A stretch of DNA of 64,000 bases from Anaerolineae bacterium (GCA_022820665.1 JAJEFB010000031.1:62001-126000); one strand, 5' to 3'; counted from the stretch's first letter, positions 1-7,568 are shown. Program-made: numbers and translations. The notes: generated by a model not told the origin, from the letters alone.

Positions 1-324
1 TGGAATCGAGATGTCTCGCTTAAAGCCTGGAAGATGTATCTCGGCGACGAGTATGGTACGGACAAGGTCTCGCCTTATGCCGCCGCAGCGCGCGCAACAG
101 ACCTGAGCGGATTGCCGCCGGCTTTTGTCACCGTTGGGACGGAAGACCTCTTTCGCGATGAAGACATTGACTACGCGCAGCGTCTGATGGCGGCCGGCAT
201 CCCGACCGAACTGCAGGTTGTCCCCGGCATGTTTCACGGCGGCGAGGGCTTAGTGCCAACAGCCGGCGTAAGTCAGCGGATGCGCCTGGGTTATCTGGAC
301 GCGCTCAAACGCGCCATCGGTTGA
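1..324 (+). CDS. Alpha/beta-hydrolase (HSL type), C-terminal fragment cut by window edge
   Basis: The reading frame is open from base 1, so only the last 107 residues of the protein lie in the window. They form the C-terminal part of a hormone-sensitive-lipase-type alpha/beta-hydrolase: the acidic triad residue sits in VGTEDLFRDE and the triad histidine in GMFHGG. The oxyanion HGGG and nucleophile GxSxG motifs must lie upstream, outside the window. About 84 of the 107 residues match the C-terminus of the next gene, which starts 47 bp downstream on the same strand, so the pair is a tandem duplication. The substrate cannot be told from sequence; esters of small hydrophobic acids are usual for the family. 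Confidence 0.85.
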   Translation, partial: WNRDVSLKAWKMYLGDEYGTDKVSPYAAAARATDLSGLPPAFVTVGTEDLFRDEDIDYAQRLMAAGIPTELQVVPGMFHGGEGLVPTAGVSQRMRLGYLDALKRAIG

Positions 325-371
325 CTCATGGCATCGACCGCTTGATTGGCTTTCGAAACAGGAGAAAAGAC

Positions 372-1319
372 ATGTCTTTCTACGACAAACTAGATCCCGA
401 AATCGCCCACGCCATCGACCACAACCCGGCCGAGCGCTATATCGCCATCGGCGACGATCCGCCCAAAGGGCGGGAGATGACAATCGCGAACAACCGTGAG
501 GCGCGCGCCAATCTCCCGCCCACTGATGTGACAATCGGAGAAAGGACCATCCCCGGTCCCGATGGCGATATTCCGATTGTGATTTACCAGCCGCCCGGTC
601 CCGCGCCGCGCGGGGGACTGCTCTGGATGCACGGCGGCGGCTATATCGTGGGCGAAGCCCGCGATGACGCCCGCTGCATTGAATTTGCCGAGTTCGTCGG
701 CTGTACGGTTGTCTCGGTGGATTACCGGCTGGCGCCCGAATCGACCTACAAAGAAAGCATCGCCGACTGTTTCGCCGCTCTAAACTGGATAGCCGACAAT
801 ACCGACGAACTGGGCATTGACGCGGGGCGTATCGCCATCGGCGGCGGCAGCGCTGGCGGCGGCTTGACCGCCGGCTTGGCGCTTTACAACCGCGACCATG
901 CCGGTCCGGATCTGGCATACCAATTGATGATCTACCCCATGATCGACGACACCCATGATACGCCGTCGGGACATGAAGATACTTGTCCAACAACCTGGAA
1001 CCGGGATGTGTCCTTCAAAGCCTGGAAGATGTACCTGGGCGATGAATATGGCACAGATAATGTATCACCCTATGCCGCGGCTTCGCGCGCGACGGACCTG
1101 ACAGGCTTGCCGCCCGCGCTCGTCATAGTTGGCACGCAGGATTTGTTCCGCGATGAGAACATCGATTATGCGCAGCGACTCATGGCGGCCGGCGTGCCAA
1201 CCGACCTGCTCGTTTATGCTGGCATGTTTCACGGCGTAGAGATACATGTGCCGGACGCGACGCCTAGCAAACGAATGAGAATGGGATATCTTTCGGGCTT
1301 GAAGCGCGCCATCGGCTGA
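372..1319 (+). CDS. Alpha/beta-hydrolase, HSL/lipolytic family IV (esterase/lipase-like)
   Basis: This is a 315-aa cytoplasmic hydrolase with a complete set of family IV motifs: oxyanion hole HGGG at residues 87-90, nucleophile Ser160 in GGGSAGG, Asp257 in VGTQDLFRDE and His287 in GMFHG. I chose the ATG at 372 because a GGAG box lies just upstream (360-364) and the product begins with a normal family N-terminus; an in-frame ATG at 321 has no such box. It follows a close paralogue 47 bp upstream, and the pair is probably co-transcribed. Family members cleave carboxyl esters, and some act on xenobiotics or acetylated small molecules. The actual substrate is unknown. Confidence 0.9.
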   Translation: MSFYDKLDPEIAHAIDHNPAERYIAIGDDPPKGREMTIANNREARANLPPTDVTIGERTIPGPDGDIPIVIYQPPGPAPRGGLLWMHGGGYIVGEARDDARCIEFAEFVGCTVVSVDYRLAPESTYKESIADCFAALNWIADNTDELGIDAGRIAIGGGSAGGGLTAGLALYNRDHAGPDLAYQLMIYPMIDDTHDTPSGHEDTCPTTWNRDVSFKAWKMYLGDEYGTDNVSPYAAASRATDLTGLPPALVIVGTQDLFRDENIDYAQRLMAAGVPTDLLVYAGMFHGVEIHVPDATPSKRMRMGYLSGLKRAIG

Positions 1320-1346
1320 GTTCACTTACGAAGCGTGGCTTGCTAA

Positions 1347-1378
1347 CAAGGAAAGGGCGTCGCCGTTTCGACGCGCCC
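1347..1378 (-). terminator. Possible terminator downstream of tRNA-Lys
   Basis: GGGCGTCG (1355-1362) pairs with CGACG plus GCCC (1369-1378, one bulged base) around a 6-nt loop. On the minus strand the hairpin is followed by a weak T-run (TTTCCTTG). It lies about 45 bp downstream of the tRNA-Lys gene, whose transcript it could end. It also lies 35 bp after the hydrolase stop on the other strand. Confidence 0.4.
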
Positions 1379-1422
1379 GCGCTTGAGGATGCTTGTTCAA
1401 AACTGAGTCGCCGGTCGTCAAA

Positions 1423-1496
1423 TGACCCTGGAAGGACTCGAACCTTCAACCTAACGATTAAGAGTCGCTTGCTCTGCCAAATTGAGCTACAGGGCC
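1423..1496 (-). tRNA. tRNA-Lys (anticodon CTT)
   Basis: On the minus strand the 74 bases fold as a full cloverleaf. The acceptor stem is GGCCCTG with CAGGGTC (one G-T pair). The D arm is GCTC/GAGC, the anticodon stem AGCGA/TCGTT has the loop CTCTTAA (anticodon CTT, decoding AAG), and the T arm is GAAGG TTCGAGT CCTTC. The discriminator base is A. The 3' CCA is not encoded and must be added by the nucleotidyltransferase. Confidence 0.95.
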
Positions 1497-1514
1497 CCCT
1501 GCTGCAAGGAGCGC

Positions 1515-1544
1515 ATTATAGCGGTTTGCCGCCCGCCATCGCAA
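1515..1544 (-). promoter_or_regulatory. Sigma-70-type promoter of tRNA-Lys
   Basis: Read on the minus strand, TTGCGA (1544-1539) is followed after 18 bp by a perfect TATAAT (1520-1515). Transcription would start near 1508, about 12 bases before the mature tRNA end at 1496. Position and quality fit a strong stable-RNA promoter. Confidence 0.7.
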
Positions 1545-1710
1545 GGGTTAAGTGGACTTTGACCGTCCAATCGCTGCAAAGGGATGGCGGCTGTATGATG
1601 CGAAATTGGGCTCAGTATTAAGCGCCGAGGGCAGCGAGAAAAGCAAAATACGCTGCGTCCTTAGCAGTACCATGAAAGTAATGGACATTTTAAGGACAAC
1701 TACGGAACAG

Positions 1711-1834
1711 GTTTCGGGCGACATGGTATGTCGCCCCTACGGGTTTCGACATAAATGAGGCAAGTAGGGGCGACCAATCTGGTCGCCCGCCGATGATTCG
1801 ACGGGTTTCGGCATGGTATGACGGGCGACATGTC
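1711..1834. repeat. Dispersed GGGCGAC palindromic repeat (copy 1, composite)
   Basis: Two hairpins lie here. GGGCGACAT/ATGTCGCCC spans 1716-1736 with a 3-nt loop, and GGGCGACCA/TGGTCGCCC spans 1768-1788 with loop ATC. The outer sequences GTCGCCCCTAC (1730-1740) and GTAGGGGCGAC (1764-1774) are inverted copies of each other, and a partial third copy (ACGGGCGACATGTC) ends at 1834. The same building blocks, in the opposite order, make a compact 72-bp unit at 45182-45253. The arrangement looks like two halves of neighbouring MITE-like or REP-like units. Confidence 0.85.
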
Positions 1835-2093
1835 TTTACGCTTTTCTTGGTACCGCTTTCGTGTCTTTGTGGTGAGAAAAGAACTGGAAGCGATCACCCT
1901 GGGAGCTCACCAAAATCGCTTTTCAGCAATCTCGAAAATTGCGAACATTTGTTCTTCATTTCTACTCAAAATGATGATACACTCTCCCTATGGATCAATT
2001 ATCGCAAGCTCTCAATCTCGGCGCCCAGCTGATGCCCTCCGCCTATGCTCCCCTTCACAGCCCGACTCTAAAAAATATCTCCCGAAAAGGCAG

Positions 2094-2171
2094 ACTGTAT
2101 CTATACTGTGTCTATACACTCGCGAAATTTAGGGGCACGACTGGAGTCGGTTCAGGGGCATCTCAGGGGCA
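2094..2171. repeat. Cluster of short direct repeats
   Basis: ACTGTATCTAT (2094-2104) is followed directly by ACTGTGTCTAT (2105-2115), an 11-bp tandem repeat with one change. AGGGGCA then occurs three times, at 2131, 2154 and 2165. The function is unknown; these could be operator sites or decayed tandem repeats. They lie just upstream of the TTGTCCG cluster. Confidence 0.6.
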
Positions 2172-2217
2172 GAAGCTGCCTTTATGGCGGCGGGCGCGCC
2201 GGCAAACCAAATTCATA

Positions 2218-2313
2218 CTGTCCGCCGTCCGCCTTTTGTCCGTTTCAGCCGAAAAACCGCGTCTATTGTCCGAAAAATATATTTTATTGTCCGAAACGGA
2301 CAAAGTCGGACAA
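2218..2313. promoter_or_regulatory. Helically phased TTGTCCG box cluster (possible operator array)
   Basis: TTGTCCG occurs at 2236, 2266 and 2287, and its complement CGGACAA at 2297 and 2307. A variant, CTGTCCG, sits at 2218. The perfect inverted repeat TTGTCCG-aaa-CGGACAA spans 2287-2303. The distances between the five exact boxes are 30, 21, 10 and 10 bp, close to whole turns of B-DNA, as expected for cooperative protein binding on one face. The nearest gene is the epimerase at 2593, about 280 bp away. No binding protein can be named. Confidence 0.5.
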
Positions 2314-2517
2314 AAAACAAACTGAAAACAAATGCTCGCCGGGAGTGGCTTCATTCTGACTGCATGATAAATTGGCTAGCAAATAAGAAACTTTGTGTCG
2401 GCGGCCTAGCGCTGTCGACGCGACCTACGCGACCCTCGCTGTACCCGGGGCTAAGAAATAATTTGATGCGATTGCCCTGCGATTCCGACAGGAATTGAAA
2501 CGGTCCGATAAGTTTGC

Positions 2518-2526
2518 TGGTACAAT
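2518..2526 (+). promoter_or_regulatory. Extended -10 promoter element of the epimerase gene
   Basis: TGG followed by TACAAT forms an extended -10 (TGn-TAnAAT). A TTGAAA at 2495-2500 is 20 bp upstream, too far for an ideal -35, which an extended -10 can tolerate. The predicted start leaves a leader of about 60 nt before the ATG at 2593. Confidence 0.45.
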
Positions 2527-2592
2527 GGGAGGCAGCGGGACAAGCAGTATGAGGCACAAAATAGTTGTTCTTTTGCAAGGGAATCCAGGCTC

Positions 2593-3606
2593 ATGTCGAA
2601 AAAGATACTCATCATCGGCGGAACCCGAAATATGGGTTATTACCTGGCGAAGCAGCTCGCCGATAGCGGCGCTGACCTGACCTTGCTCAATCGGGGCATC
2701 ACCCAGGACGACTTGCCGCGCTCCATCCATCGCTTGCACGCCGACCGCAGCGACAGCAAGCAAATGCGCCGCGCGCTGCTGGCGAAACGCTTCGACGTCG
2801 TCATTGACTTTGTCATGTTCCGTCAGGAGGAAGCGGAAACAGTCATAGATATCTTTCGGGACAATGTCGAGCATTATATTGTGATCAGCAGCGGGCAGGT
2901 TTATCTGGTCCGCGAGGACCTTGAACGTCCGTTTCATGAAGATGACTATGAAGGTCCAGTTATTGACGCGCCGACGGAGAATTCCTACGCCCATGAAGAA
3001 TGGCTCTATGGCGTTCAGAAGCGCGAGGTGGAAGACCACTTCCGCCAGGAGTGGCAACGCTCCAAATTTCCCTATACCTCGCTGCGCTTGCCAATGGTCA
3101 ACAGCGTGCGCGATCAGTTTCATCGGGTCTATAATTATTTTCTGCGTCTGCGCGACGGCGGCGTCTTGCTTGTTCCGCAGACGCCGAATTTCGCCCTTAA
3201 TCATGTCTACGCGCTGGATGTGGTATCCGCGATCAGGCGGATTATCAAAACTGGCGAAGGAAAAGGAGAGGCTTTTAACATCGCCCAGGATGAGCACCTT
3301 AGCCTGGACGAATTCTTGTCCCTGATGGCGTCCGTCATGGAGGTTGACCTGCATCTGCTTCGGGTCAACCGGGAGGAACTGGAGGCAAACGGATTCCTGC
3401 CGGATTGTTCTCCTTTCAGTGAGAGCTGGATGAGCGCGCTGGACAATGGCCGTAGCAAGGAGATATTGGGGATCCGCTATACGCCGCTCTCCGAGTATCT
3501 GGAAAGGCTGGTTCGGCACTATCAATCGCATGTTATCGCTCCGCCGCTCACCTTCCGCAGGCGGCGCGCGGAACTGTCCTTCGCGGAGCAGTCCCTTCAG
3601 CACTGA
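2593..3606 (+). CDS. NAD(P)-dependent epimerase/dehydratase (extended SDR family)
   Basis: The 337-aa protein begins with a Rossmann fold: strand KILIIGGT followed by the glycine-rich turn GGTRNMG. A YGVQK segment near residue 145 matches the catalytic YxxxK of extended short-chain dehydrogenases. The C-terminal half (LRLPMVNSV, NHVYALDVVSAI, GEAFNIAQDE) is the sugar-nucleotide-binding part, as in NAD-dependent epimerases and plant CSP41-like proteins. A likely reaction is epimerisation or dehydration of a nucleotide sugar, but a housekeeping RNA-binding role (CSP41-like) is possible. It is transcribed alone, 89 bp ahead of the lipoprotein thioredoxin gene. The Shine-Dalgarno is weak (AAGGG). 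Confidence 0.8.
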   Translation: MSKKILIIGGTRNMGYYLAKQLADSGADLTLLNRGITQDDLPRSIHRLHADRSDSKQMRRALLAKRFDVVIDFVMFRQEEAETVIDIFRDNVEHYIVISSGQVYLVREDLERPFHEDDYEGPVIDAPTENSYAHEEWLYGVQKREVEDHFRQEWQRSKFPYTSLRLPMVNSVRDQFHRVYNYFLRLRDGGVLLVPQTPNFALNHVYALDVVSAIRRIIKTGEGKGEAFNIAQDEHLSLDEFLSLMASVMEVDLHLLRVNREELEANGFLPDCSPFSESWMSALDNGRSKEILGIRYTPLSEYLERLVRHYQSHVIAPPLTFRRRRAELSFAEQSLQH

Positions 3607-3695
3607 GTATTTTCGACGCTATGTGTTTGTTAAGCTTTCTGTTATGAATTCTTGGTAACCTAAACAAGGTCTGTATTCAGATTTTGGGGGGCTGT

Positions 3696-4157
3696 ATGAA
3701 GTCATTTGCAAAGCTTGTCCTGCTTTTGTTCGGCTCGCTGGTCGTCTTGAGCGGATGTTCGGCGATCTCGTCTATGCTGTATGGCGACTCAAAAGACGCC
3801 GCGCTAGAAGTGCAGGAGCCGTCTACAGATACGTCGACAGTTGTGGAAGAAGAACCGGCGCCGGTAGAGGAAGTCATCCGTTTCACCTTTTACGATTCCT
3901 TTGCCAATTGGTGACCGACTTGTCGGCGTAATGTGCCCGTCGTGAACGGGCTACAAGAGACCTTTAGCGATCGAATCGAGTTTGTGCTTCTCGATCTGGA
4001 TGACGCCACGCAAGACGGCATTCGGCGTGAATTGGGCATTACCGCGCAAGCGCAATATGTCCTGGTTGGCGCTGACGGCGAAATCGTGCAGAAGTGGTTC
4101 GGGGTATTGGATCAAGCTCGTGTTAGCGCCGAATTGGAAACGCTGTTGCAAACATAA
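3696..4157 (+). CDS. Candidate selenocysteine-containing thioredoxin-fold lipoprotein (in-frame TGA at the active site)
   Basis: Read through the in-frame TGA at 3912-3914, this gene encodes one 153-residue protein. Residues 1-22 are a lipoprotein signal (hydrophobic stretch ending in the lipobox LSGC). An acidic linker follows, then a thioredoxin fold from about residue 60: strand EEVIRFTFYDS, active site ANW-[TGA]-PTC, helix RRNVPVVNGLQETF, strand IEFVLLDLDD, then the YVLVGADGEIVQKW hairpin and a last helix. The TGA is exactly where thioredoxins have the first cysteine of WCxxC, so selenocysteine at residue 73 (U-x-x-C) restores the redox motif. A hairpin 18-41 nt downstream has bacterial SECIS features (separate entry). 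The ATG at 3696 follows a GGGGGG box; a TTG at 3684 is an alternative. The protein would be anchored outside the membrane as a thiol oxidoreductase. The alternative is a pseudogene with one nonsense mutation, but both halves otherwise look intact. No selA, selB or selC lies in this window. Confidence 0.72.
3932..3955 (+). promoter_or_regulatory. Candidate bacterial SECIS hairpin after the in-frame TGA
   Basis: A stem of 9 pairs, TGTGCCCGT with ACGGGC plus ACA, closes a 5-nt apical loop CGTGA; one T (3952) is bulged. The loop starts 27 nt after the TGA at 3912-3914 and has G as its second base. Both points match the known bacterial SECIS pattern: a short hairpin inside the coding region shortly after UGA, with a G in the first two loop positions. 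It lies wholly in coding sequence. The alternative is a chance hairpin. Confidence 0.6.
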
Positions 4158-4310
4158 GCGCAATTGCGCAGGCATACTTGCACAAGACCAATGGGCGCGC
4201 CGGCATCAACGCTCAGCGCGGCGCAGCTATTTCGATTGAGACAGGAGACGCCGGAACGAGCGGGTCTCAGGCTGTTTGGCGGGCTCCCGCGCTACAAATC
4301 CAACTCGGAT

Positions 4311-4319
4311 TGATATAAT
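4311..4319 (+). promoter_or_regulatory. Extended -10 promoter upstream of the SH3 lipoprotein gene
   Basis: TGA followed by a perfect TATAAT (4314-4319) forms an extended -10. No good -35 hexamer lies at 16-18 bp. The likely start near 4326 leaves about 30 nt before the proposed TTG start at 4356. Confidence 0.55.
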
Positions 4320-4355
4320 CGAAGGACATCCCTTGAGCGAGATGCTGTACGTCGT

Positions 4356-6524
4356 TTGGAGCTTGATGTGGACGCTGGCAGGTGCCTGTTTTACATTGCC
4401 GTCACCCTGGCAATTGGCGCCTGCAATCTGCGCCGCCCCGAAGTCACGCTTACGCTCGCGCCCATAGAAACCAGAACGCCGGAGGCGACTGACCTGGGGG
4501 AACTGCCCACGGAAACCAGAGTTGCGCAGAACCTTCCCACGCCCACCGCTCCATCTTCGCCCACAGATATCGATGTACCCGCGGTCACTGACACTATCGC
4601 GCCCAGCTTAACTGTAACGGCGCAACCGACGCCGACGGCTACCTTGGAATCGACATCCTCTCCTACTACGCAGCCCACCCGTACCGAAACGCCAGTCCCA
4701 GGCGCTACGGCGACGATTCCGTCAACTGTGCCGATGGCGACGCCAAGAGCCAGTCCCACCAGAATCTTGCCGCGCACGGCGACAGCGACCGAAACCGCTC
4801 CGGCAGAATCCGACGAGAGCGCGACGCCGACAGCGGTTCCCGAGCTTGTCGTGCGGTCTGTCGGGACTGGAACGGCTGAGGCGACCGTTACAGCCGTCAG
4901 TTCGCCTCAGCCTACCTTGACGCCTTTGCCCACCCTCGATGCGACCGAGCTTGCGCGGCTCATTGCAAGTCCTGTTCCGCCAGCGACGGCGCTAGTAACC
5001 TGGACAGCGGTAGCGACCGCCTTGCCCTCCGCAGCGCCGGCAACACAAGGCGCGAACCGTTTGCCCGCTGGTACGCGATTGCCGTCGACTGCGGAAGCCC
5101 AATTGGGCGCGGCGACCTTCACGCCGACTCCAATACCGACTCGGTTCCAACCCACCGTCGCCGTTCGCCAGGAGCTCATCGTTGAGCAAGTACCGCCGCC
5201 GGTCTTCGCCCCGGCGGACATTAATATTGCGGGCGCCTCGGTCTATCAATACGATGTCGGCTTTGATCAGCCCTTCAATTACCAAGGTCTGCAGTTACGG
5301 GGCGGGGTTGCGCTATTTTCACCCAATCCCGCTGCGCCCGGCAGTTATTTGCGCACGGATCAGGTCGGCATGTTGTGGTATCGACCTATCGGCGCGGCGA
5401 ATGAAGGGGCGATGTCATACGCGCCCTTTCATGAGGGATATGGCGTGCCGAGCAGCGAACTCAACAAGAATCGCGTCGTGGAGATCGATTGGTCGGCGGA
5501 CGGCGCGCAGTTCAGCTTCCGAATCGATCCGCCGCCGAGCCAGGACACTGCTAATGCGGGAGTCTGGTTCTGGCAGCCTTTGCGCGAGACTCAAACTGAT
5601 CCGACTTATGCGGTGATCCGCGATTGTGTGACGGACGCTTATATATCTTGTCAAATTGTCAATCGCAGCAACGCGCAGAACTGGAAGACGATCGATGTGG
5701 CTTGGTCGCCCATCCGCGGACGCAGCGAAATTCTGCTGACGCTGGAGTTGACGGCGGAGAGCCGCCAAGCGCTCGCGGTTGTACAAGCCCTGCGGGATGC
5801 CGACTACGCGAAAGAGGCGCCGGAGTTCTTCCGCTACGACTACGGTCATTGGAACCTCGACGGCAGCGGCATCGTCGTCAGCGGCCGCCGCGCCGATGGG
5901 CGGGTGATTATCGGCGAGGTCAACAGCGACCTGAGAGGCGAGCGACTGATTTTGGATGCCTCGTCGCGCGGTTTGTGGCTGCGGGATGCCGCGCGCCGTC
6001 CCAATGGCCAGGTCGTGGCCTTGGGTCGGCTTGGCGGTCCCTACGACAATGCGCCGGTCTCGCTGTACAATAGCGCGGGCGCGCGGCTTTCCGGTCCAAT
6101 CGGTGACGCCGCGCCGGAATCTGTACGATGGTATTCGGACCGCAGCGCGGCGGTCGTCACGGTAGGTGGGCGTCAATACACAGTGAGCGTTGACGGCGGT
6201 CTCATCACGGACAGCGCGGATCTGGCGCGGAATCCCGCTTTTGGGACGGGCAGTATCGGCGTCGCGCCGGTTCCGGACGCGGTCATACAGGGCAGCGAAT
6301 ATTTTCCGGGTCAGCAGTTGCGCACTGCCCAGAACTTGAATTTGCGCGCGGGTCCATCGACATCGCAAGCGATCATCGCCGGGTTATACGCCGGTGATTA
6401 TGTTGCCATCATTGCCGGTCCCTACGACAACGAGGGCTATCGCTGGTGGCGCGTGCAGACAGCCAGCGACGCGCTGGGCTGGATTGCCGGCAGCATCGGC
6501 GGGATTCCGACCATCAGACCGTGA
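4356..6524 (+). CDS. Lipoprotein with long Thr/Pro-rich linker and C-terminal bacterial SH3 domain
   Basis: The 722-aa product has a short hydrophobic signal (LFYIAVTLAIGAC) with a lipobox cysteine near residue 23. About 250 residues of low-complexity linker follow, rich in T, P, A and S (runs such as PTPTATLESTSSPTTQPTRT). A beta-rich globular part of unknown fold covers roughly 285-640, and an SH3_3-type domain the last 70 residues (LNLRAGPS, RWWRVQT, GWIAG). It should sit on the outer face of the membrane with the linker spanning the cell envelope; SH3 domains of this type bind peptidoglycan or peptides. The start is uncertain: TTG 4356 or GTG 4368, neither with a clear Shine-Dalgarno. Such T/P-rich linkers are common in Chloroflexota surface proteins. 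Confidence 0.8.
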   Translation: MELDVDAGRCLFYIAVTLAIGACNLRRPEVTLTLAPIETRTPEATDLGELPTETRVAQNLPTPTAPSSPTDIDVPAVTDTIAPSLTVTAQPTPTATLESTSSPTTQPTRTETPVPGATATIPSTVPMATPRASPTRILPRTATATETAPAESDESATPTAVPELVVRSVGTGTAEATVTAVSSPQPTLTPLPTLDATELARLIASPVPPATALVTWTAVATALPSAAPATQGANRLPAGTRLPSTAEAQLGAATFTPTPIPTRFQPTVAVRQELIVEQVPPPVFAPADINIAGASVYQYDVGFDQPFNYQGLQLRGGVALFSPNPAAPGSYLRTDQVGMLWYRPIGAANEGAMSYAPFHEGYGVPSSELNKNRVVEIDWSADGAQFSFRIDPPPSQDTANAGVWFWQPLRETQTDPTYAVIRDCVTDAYISCQIVNRSNAQNWKTIDVAWSPIRGRSEILLTLELTAESRQALAVVQALRDADYAKEAPEFFRYDYGHWNLDGSGIVVSGRRADGRVIIGEVNSDLRGERLILDASSRGLWLRDAARRPNGQVVALGRLGGPYDNAPVSLYNSAGARLSGPIGDAAPESVRWYSDRSAAVVTVGGRQYTVSVDGGLITDSADLARNPAFGTGSIGVAPVPDAVIQGSEYFPGQQLRTAQNLNLRAGPSTSQAIIAGLYAGDYVAIIAGPYDNEGYRWWRVQTASDALGWIAGSIGGIPTIRP

Positions 6525-6560
6525 CGAATGATCTAATGATATCAGCGGCGTGAACCTGGA

Positions 6561-7568
6561 ATGCGAATACCAGACGATCCTATTCCCGACAATCTGATGA
6601 ACGGCAATCCACTGGTCAGCATCGTGATCCCGACCTTCAACCGCAGGCGCTTTGTTTGCGAGGCTATCGACAGTTGCCTGGCGCAGACTTATCAGAACTG
6701 CGAAGTCATCGTGATCGACGACGGCAGCACGGATGGCACCGGCGACCATTTGCTGGCGGAATATGGCGATCGCATACGCTACATCCGCCAGGAGAATCAA
6801 GGACCGGCGATAGCGCGCAATCGGGGCATTTGGGAAGCGCGCGGCGATTACATTCATTTTTTGGACGCTGACGATCAGCTTGTGGCGAACAAGGTAGAAA
6901 CCTGTCTGCGCCTTTTTCTTCAGCGTTCAGATATTGATGTGCTGCACACGTATTATCAGTTTGTCGCCGGCGACGGTCGGACGCATATCGAGACTTCTCC
7001 CTTCCCGAGTTTTTCCGATGACATCTTTTGCGAGTTGCTGCGCCTGACCGGCAATCACATATTAATCAGCTCCACAATGATTAGAACAGCGGTACTTCGC
7101 GAGATCGGTGGCTTCGAGCACGATCCGGACTTCCGCAGCGCCGAGGACTGGGATCTGTTCCTGCGACTGGCGTCAAAGCACAAGTTTTACGGCATTAGTG
7201 ATCGACTGGTATATCGGCGAATGCACGACGATATGCTGTCCGATGACCGCTTGCAGGGGGCGCTGGGACGGCTCAAGACGGTGGAGAACGCGCGCAGTTA
7301 TGGCTGGGAACGCTGCATGAGCGCGGAAGAATTCGATCGCAAGTTGGCGGCGCGTCATCATGTAGTTGGGCTCAATTGGTGGAAGCTCGGCAATCGGGGA
7401 AAAGCCCGTTATCATTTTCAACGCGCGGCCGATTTGTACCCGCGCGAAGCCCGACAACGGCGCCTCTTCGCCTGGTTCAGCAGATTCCTGCCGCATCAGT
7501 CTATGGATTGGACAATTGCCATAGCGCGGGGCTTTAGAAGATTAACGGGACGCAAACGGCGCGGTTGA
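6561..7568 (+). CDS. Family 2 glycosyltransferase (GT-A fold)
   Basis: The 335-aa protein has the GT2 signature in order: LVSIVIPTFNR at the start of the fold, VIVIDDGSTDGT for nucleotide binding, GPAIARNRG, and FLDADDQ, whose DAD is the metal-binding DxD. The middle (SAEDWDLFLRLA) carries the usual ED acceptor/base motif. It transfers a sugar from a nucleotide sugar to a glycan or lipid acceptor at the cytoplasmic membrane. It starts 36 bp after the SH3 lipoprotein gene, so the two may be co-transcribed. ATG 6561 is taken as the start; ATG 6597 (MNGNPLVS) would also leave the fold intact, and neither has a strong Shine-Dalgarno. Confidence 0.9.
   Translation: MRIPDDPIPDNLMNGNPLVSIVIPTFNRRRFVCEAIDSCLAQTYQNCEVIVIDDGSTDGTGDHLLAEYGDRIRYIRQENQGPAIARNRGIWEARGDYIHFLDADDQLVANKVETCLRLFLQRSDIDVLHTYYQFVAGDGRTHIETSPFPSFSDDIFCELLRLTGNHILISSTMIRTAVLREIGGFEHDPDFRSAEDWDLFLRLASKHKFYGISDRLVYRRMHDDMLSDDRLQGALGRLKTVENARSYGWERCMSAEEFDRKLAARHHVVGLNWWKLGNRGKARYHFQRAADLYPREARQRRLFAWFSRFLPHQSMDWTIAIARGFRRLTGRKRRG

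Larger units (their letters stand above)
1497..2592. other. Gene-free 1.1 kb stretch with repeats and motif clusters
   Basis: I find no credible coding region here: the open frames are short, overlap one another and resemble no family I recognise. The stretch holds the tRNA-Lys promoter, palindromic repeat hairpins (1711-1834), a copy of a short motif shared with position 37376 (1859-1873), short direct repeats (2094-2171) and a cluster of TTGTCCG boxes (2218-2313), all given as separate entries. The last 70 bp belong to the promoter and leader of the epimerase gene. Confidence 0.6.

Noticed and set aside
250..993. Long open frame on the minus strand across the hydrolase gene
   Set aside because: It is antisense to a well-supported hydrolase with complete motifs, is Arg/Ser-rich and has no family resemblance.
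1990..2359. Overlapping open frames of 80-111 codons in the gene-free spacer
   Set aside because: They share no codon pattern with the neighbours, overlap one another in several frames and run through the short repeats; no ribosome site is convincing.
2425..3603. 392-codon minus-strand frame opposite the epimerase
   Set aside because: The plus strand encodes a clear Rossmann SDR protein in the same interval; the antisense translation shows no domain.
3915..3926. CCGA-CTTG-TCGG mini-hairpin directly after the TGA as the SECIS
   Set aside because: It is too short and too close to the codon; the hairpin at 3932-3955 has the right distance and loop.
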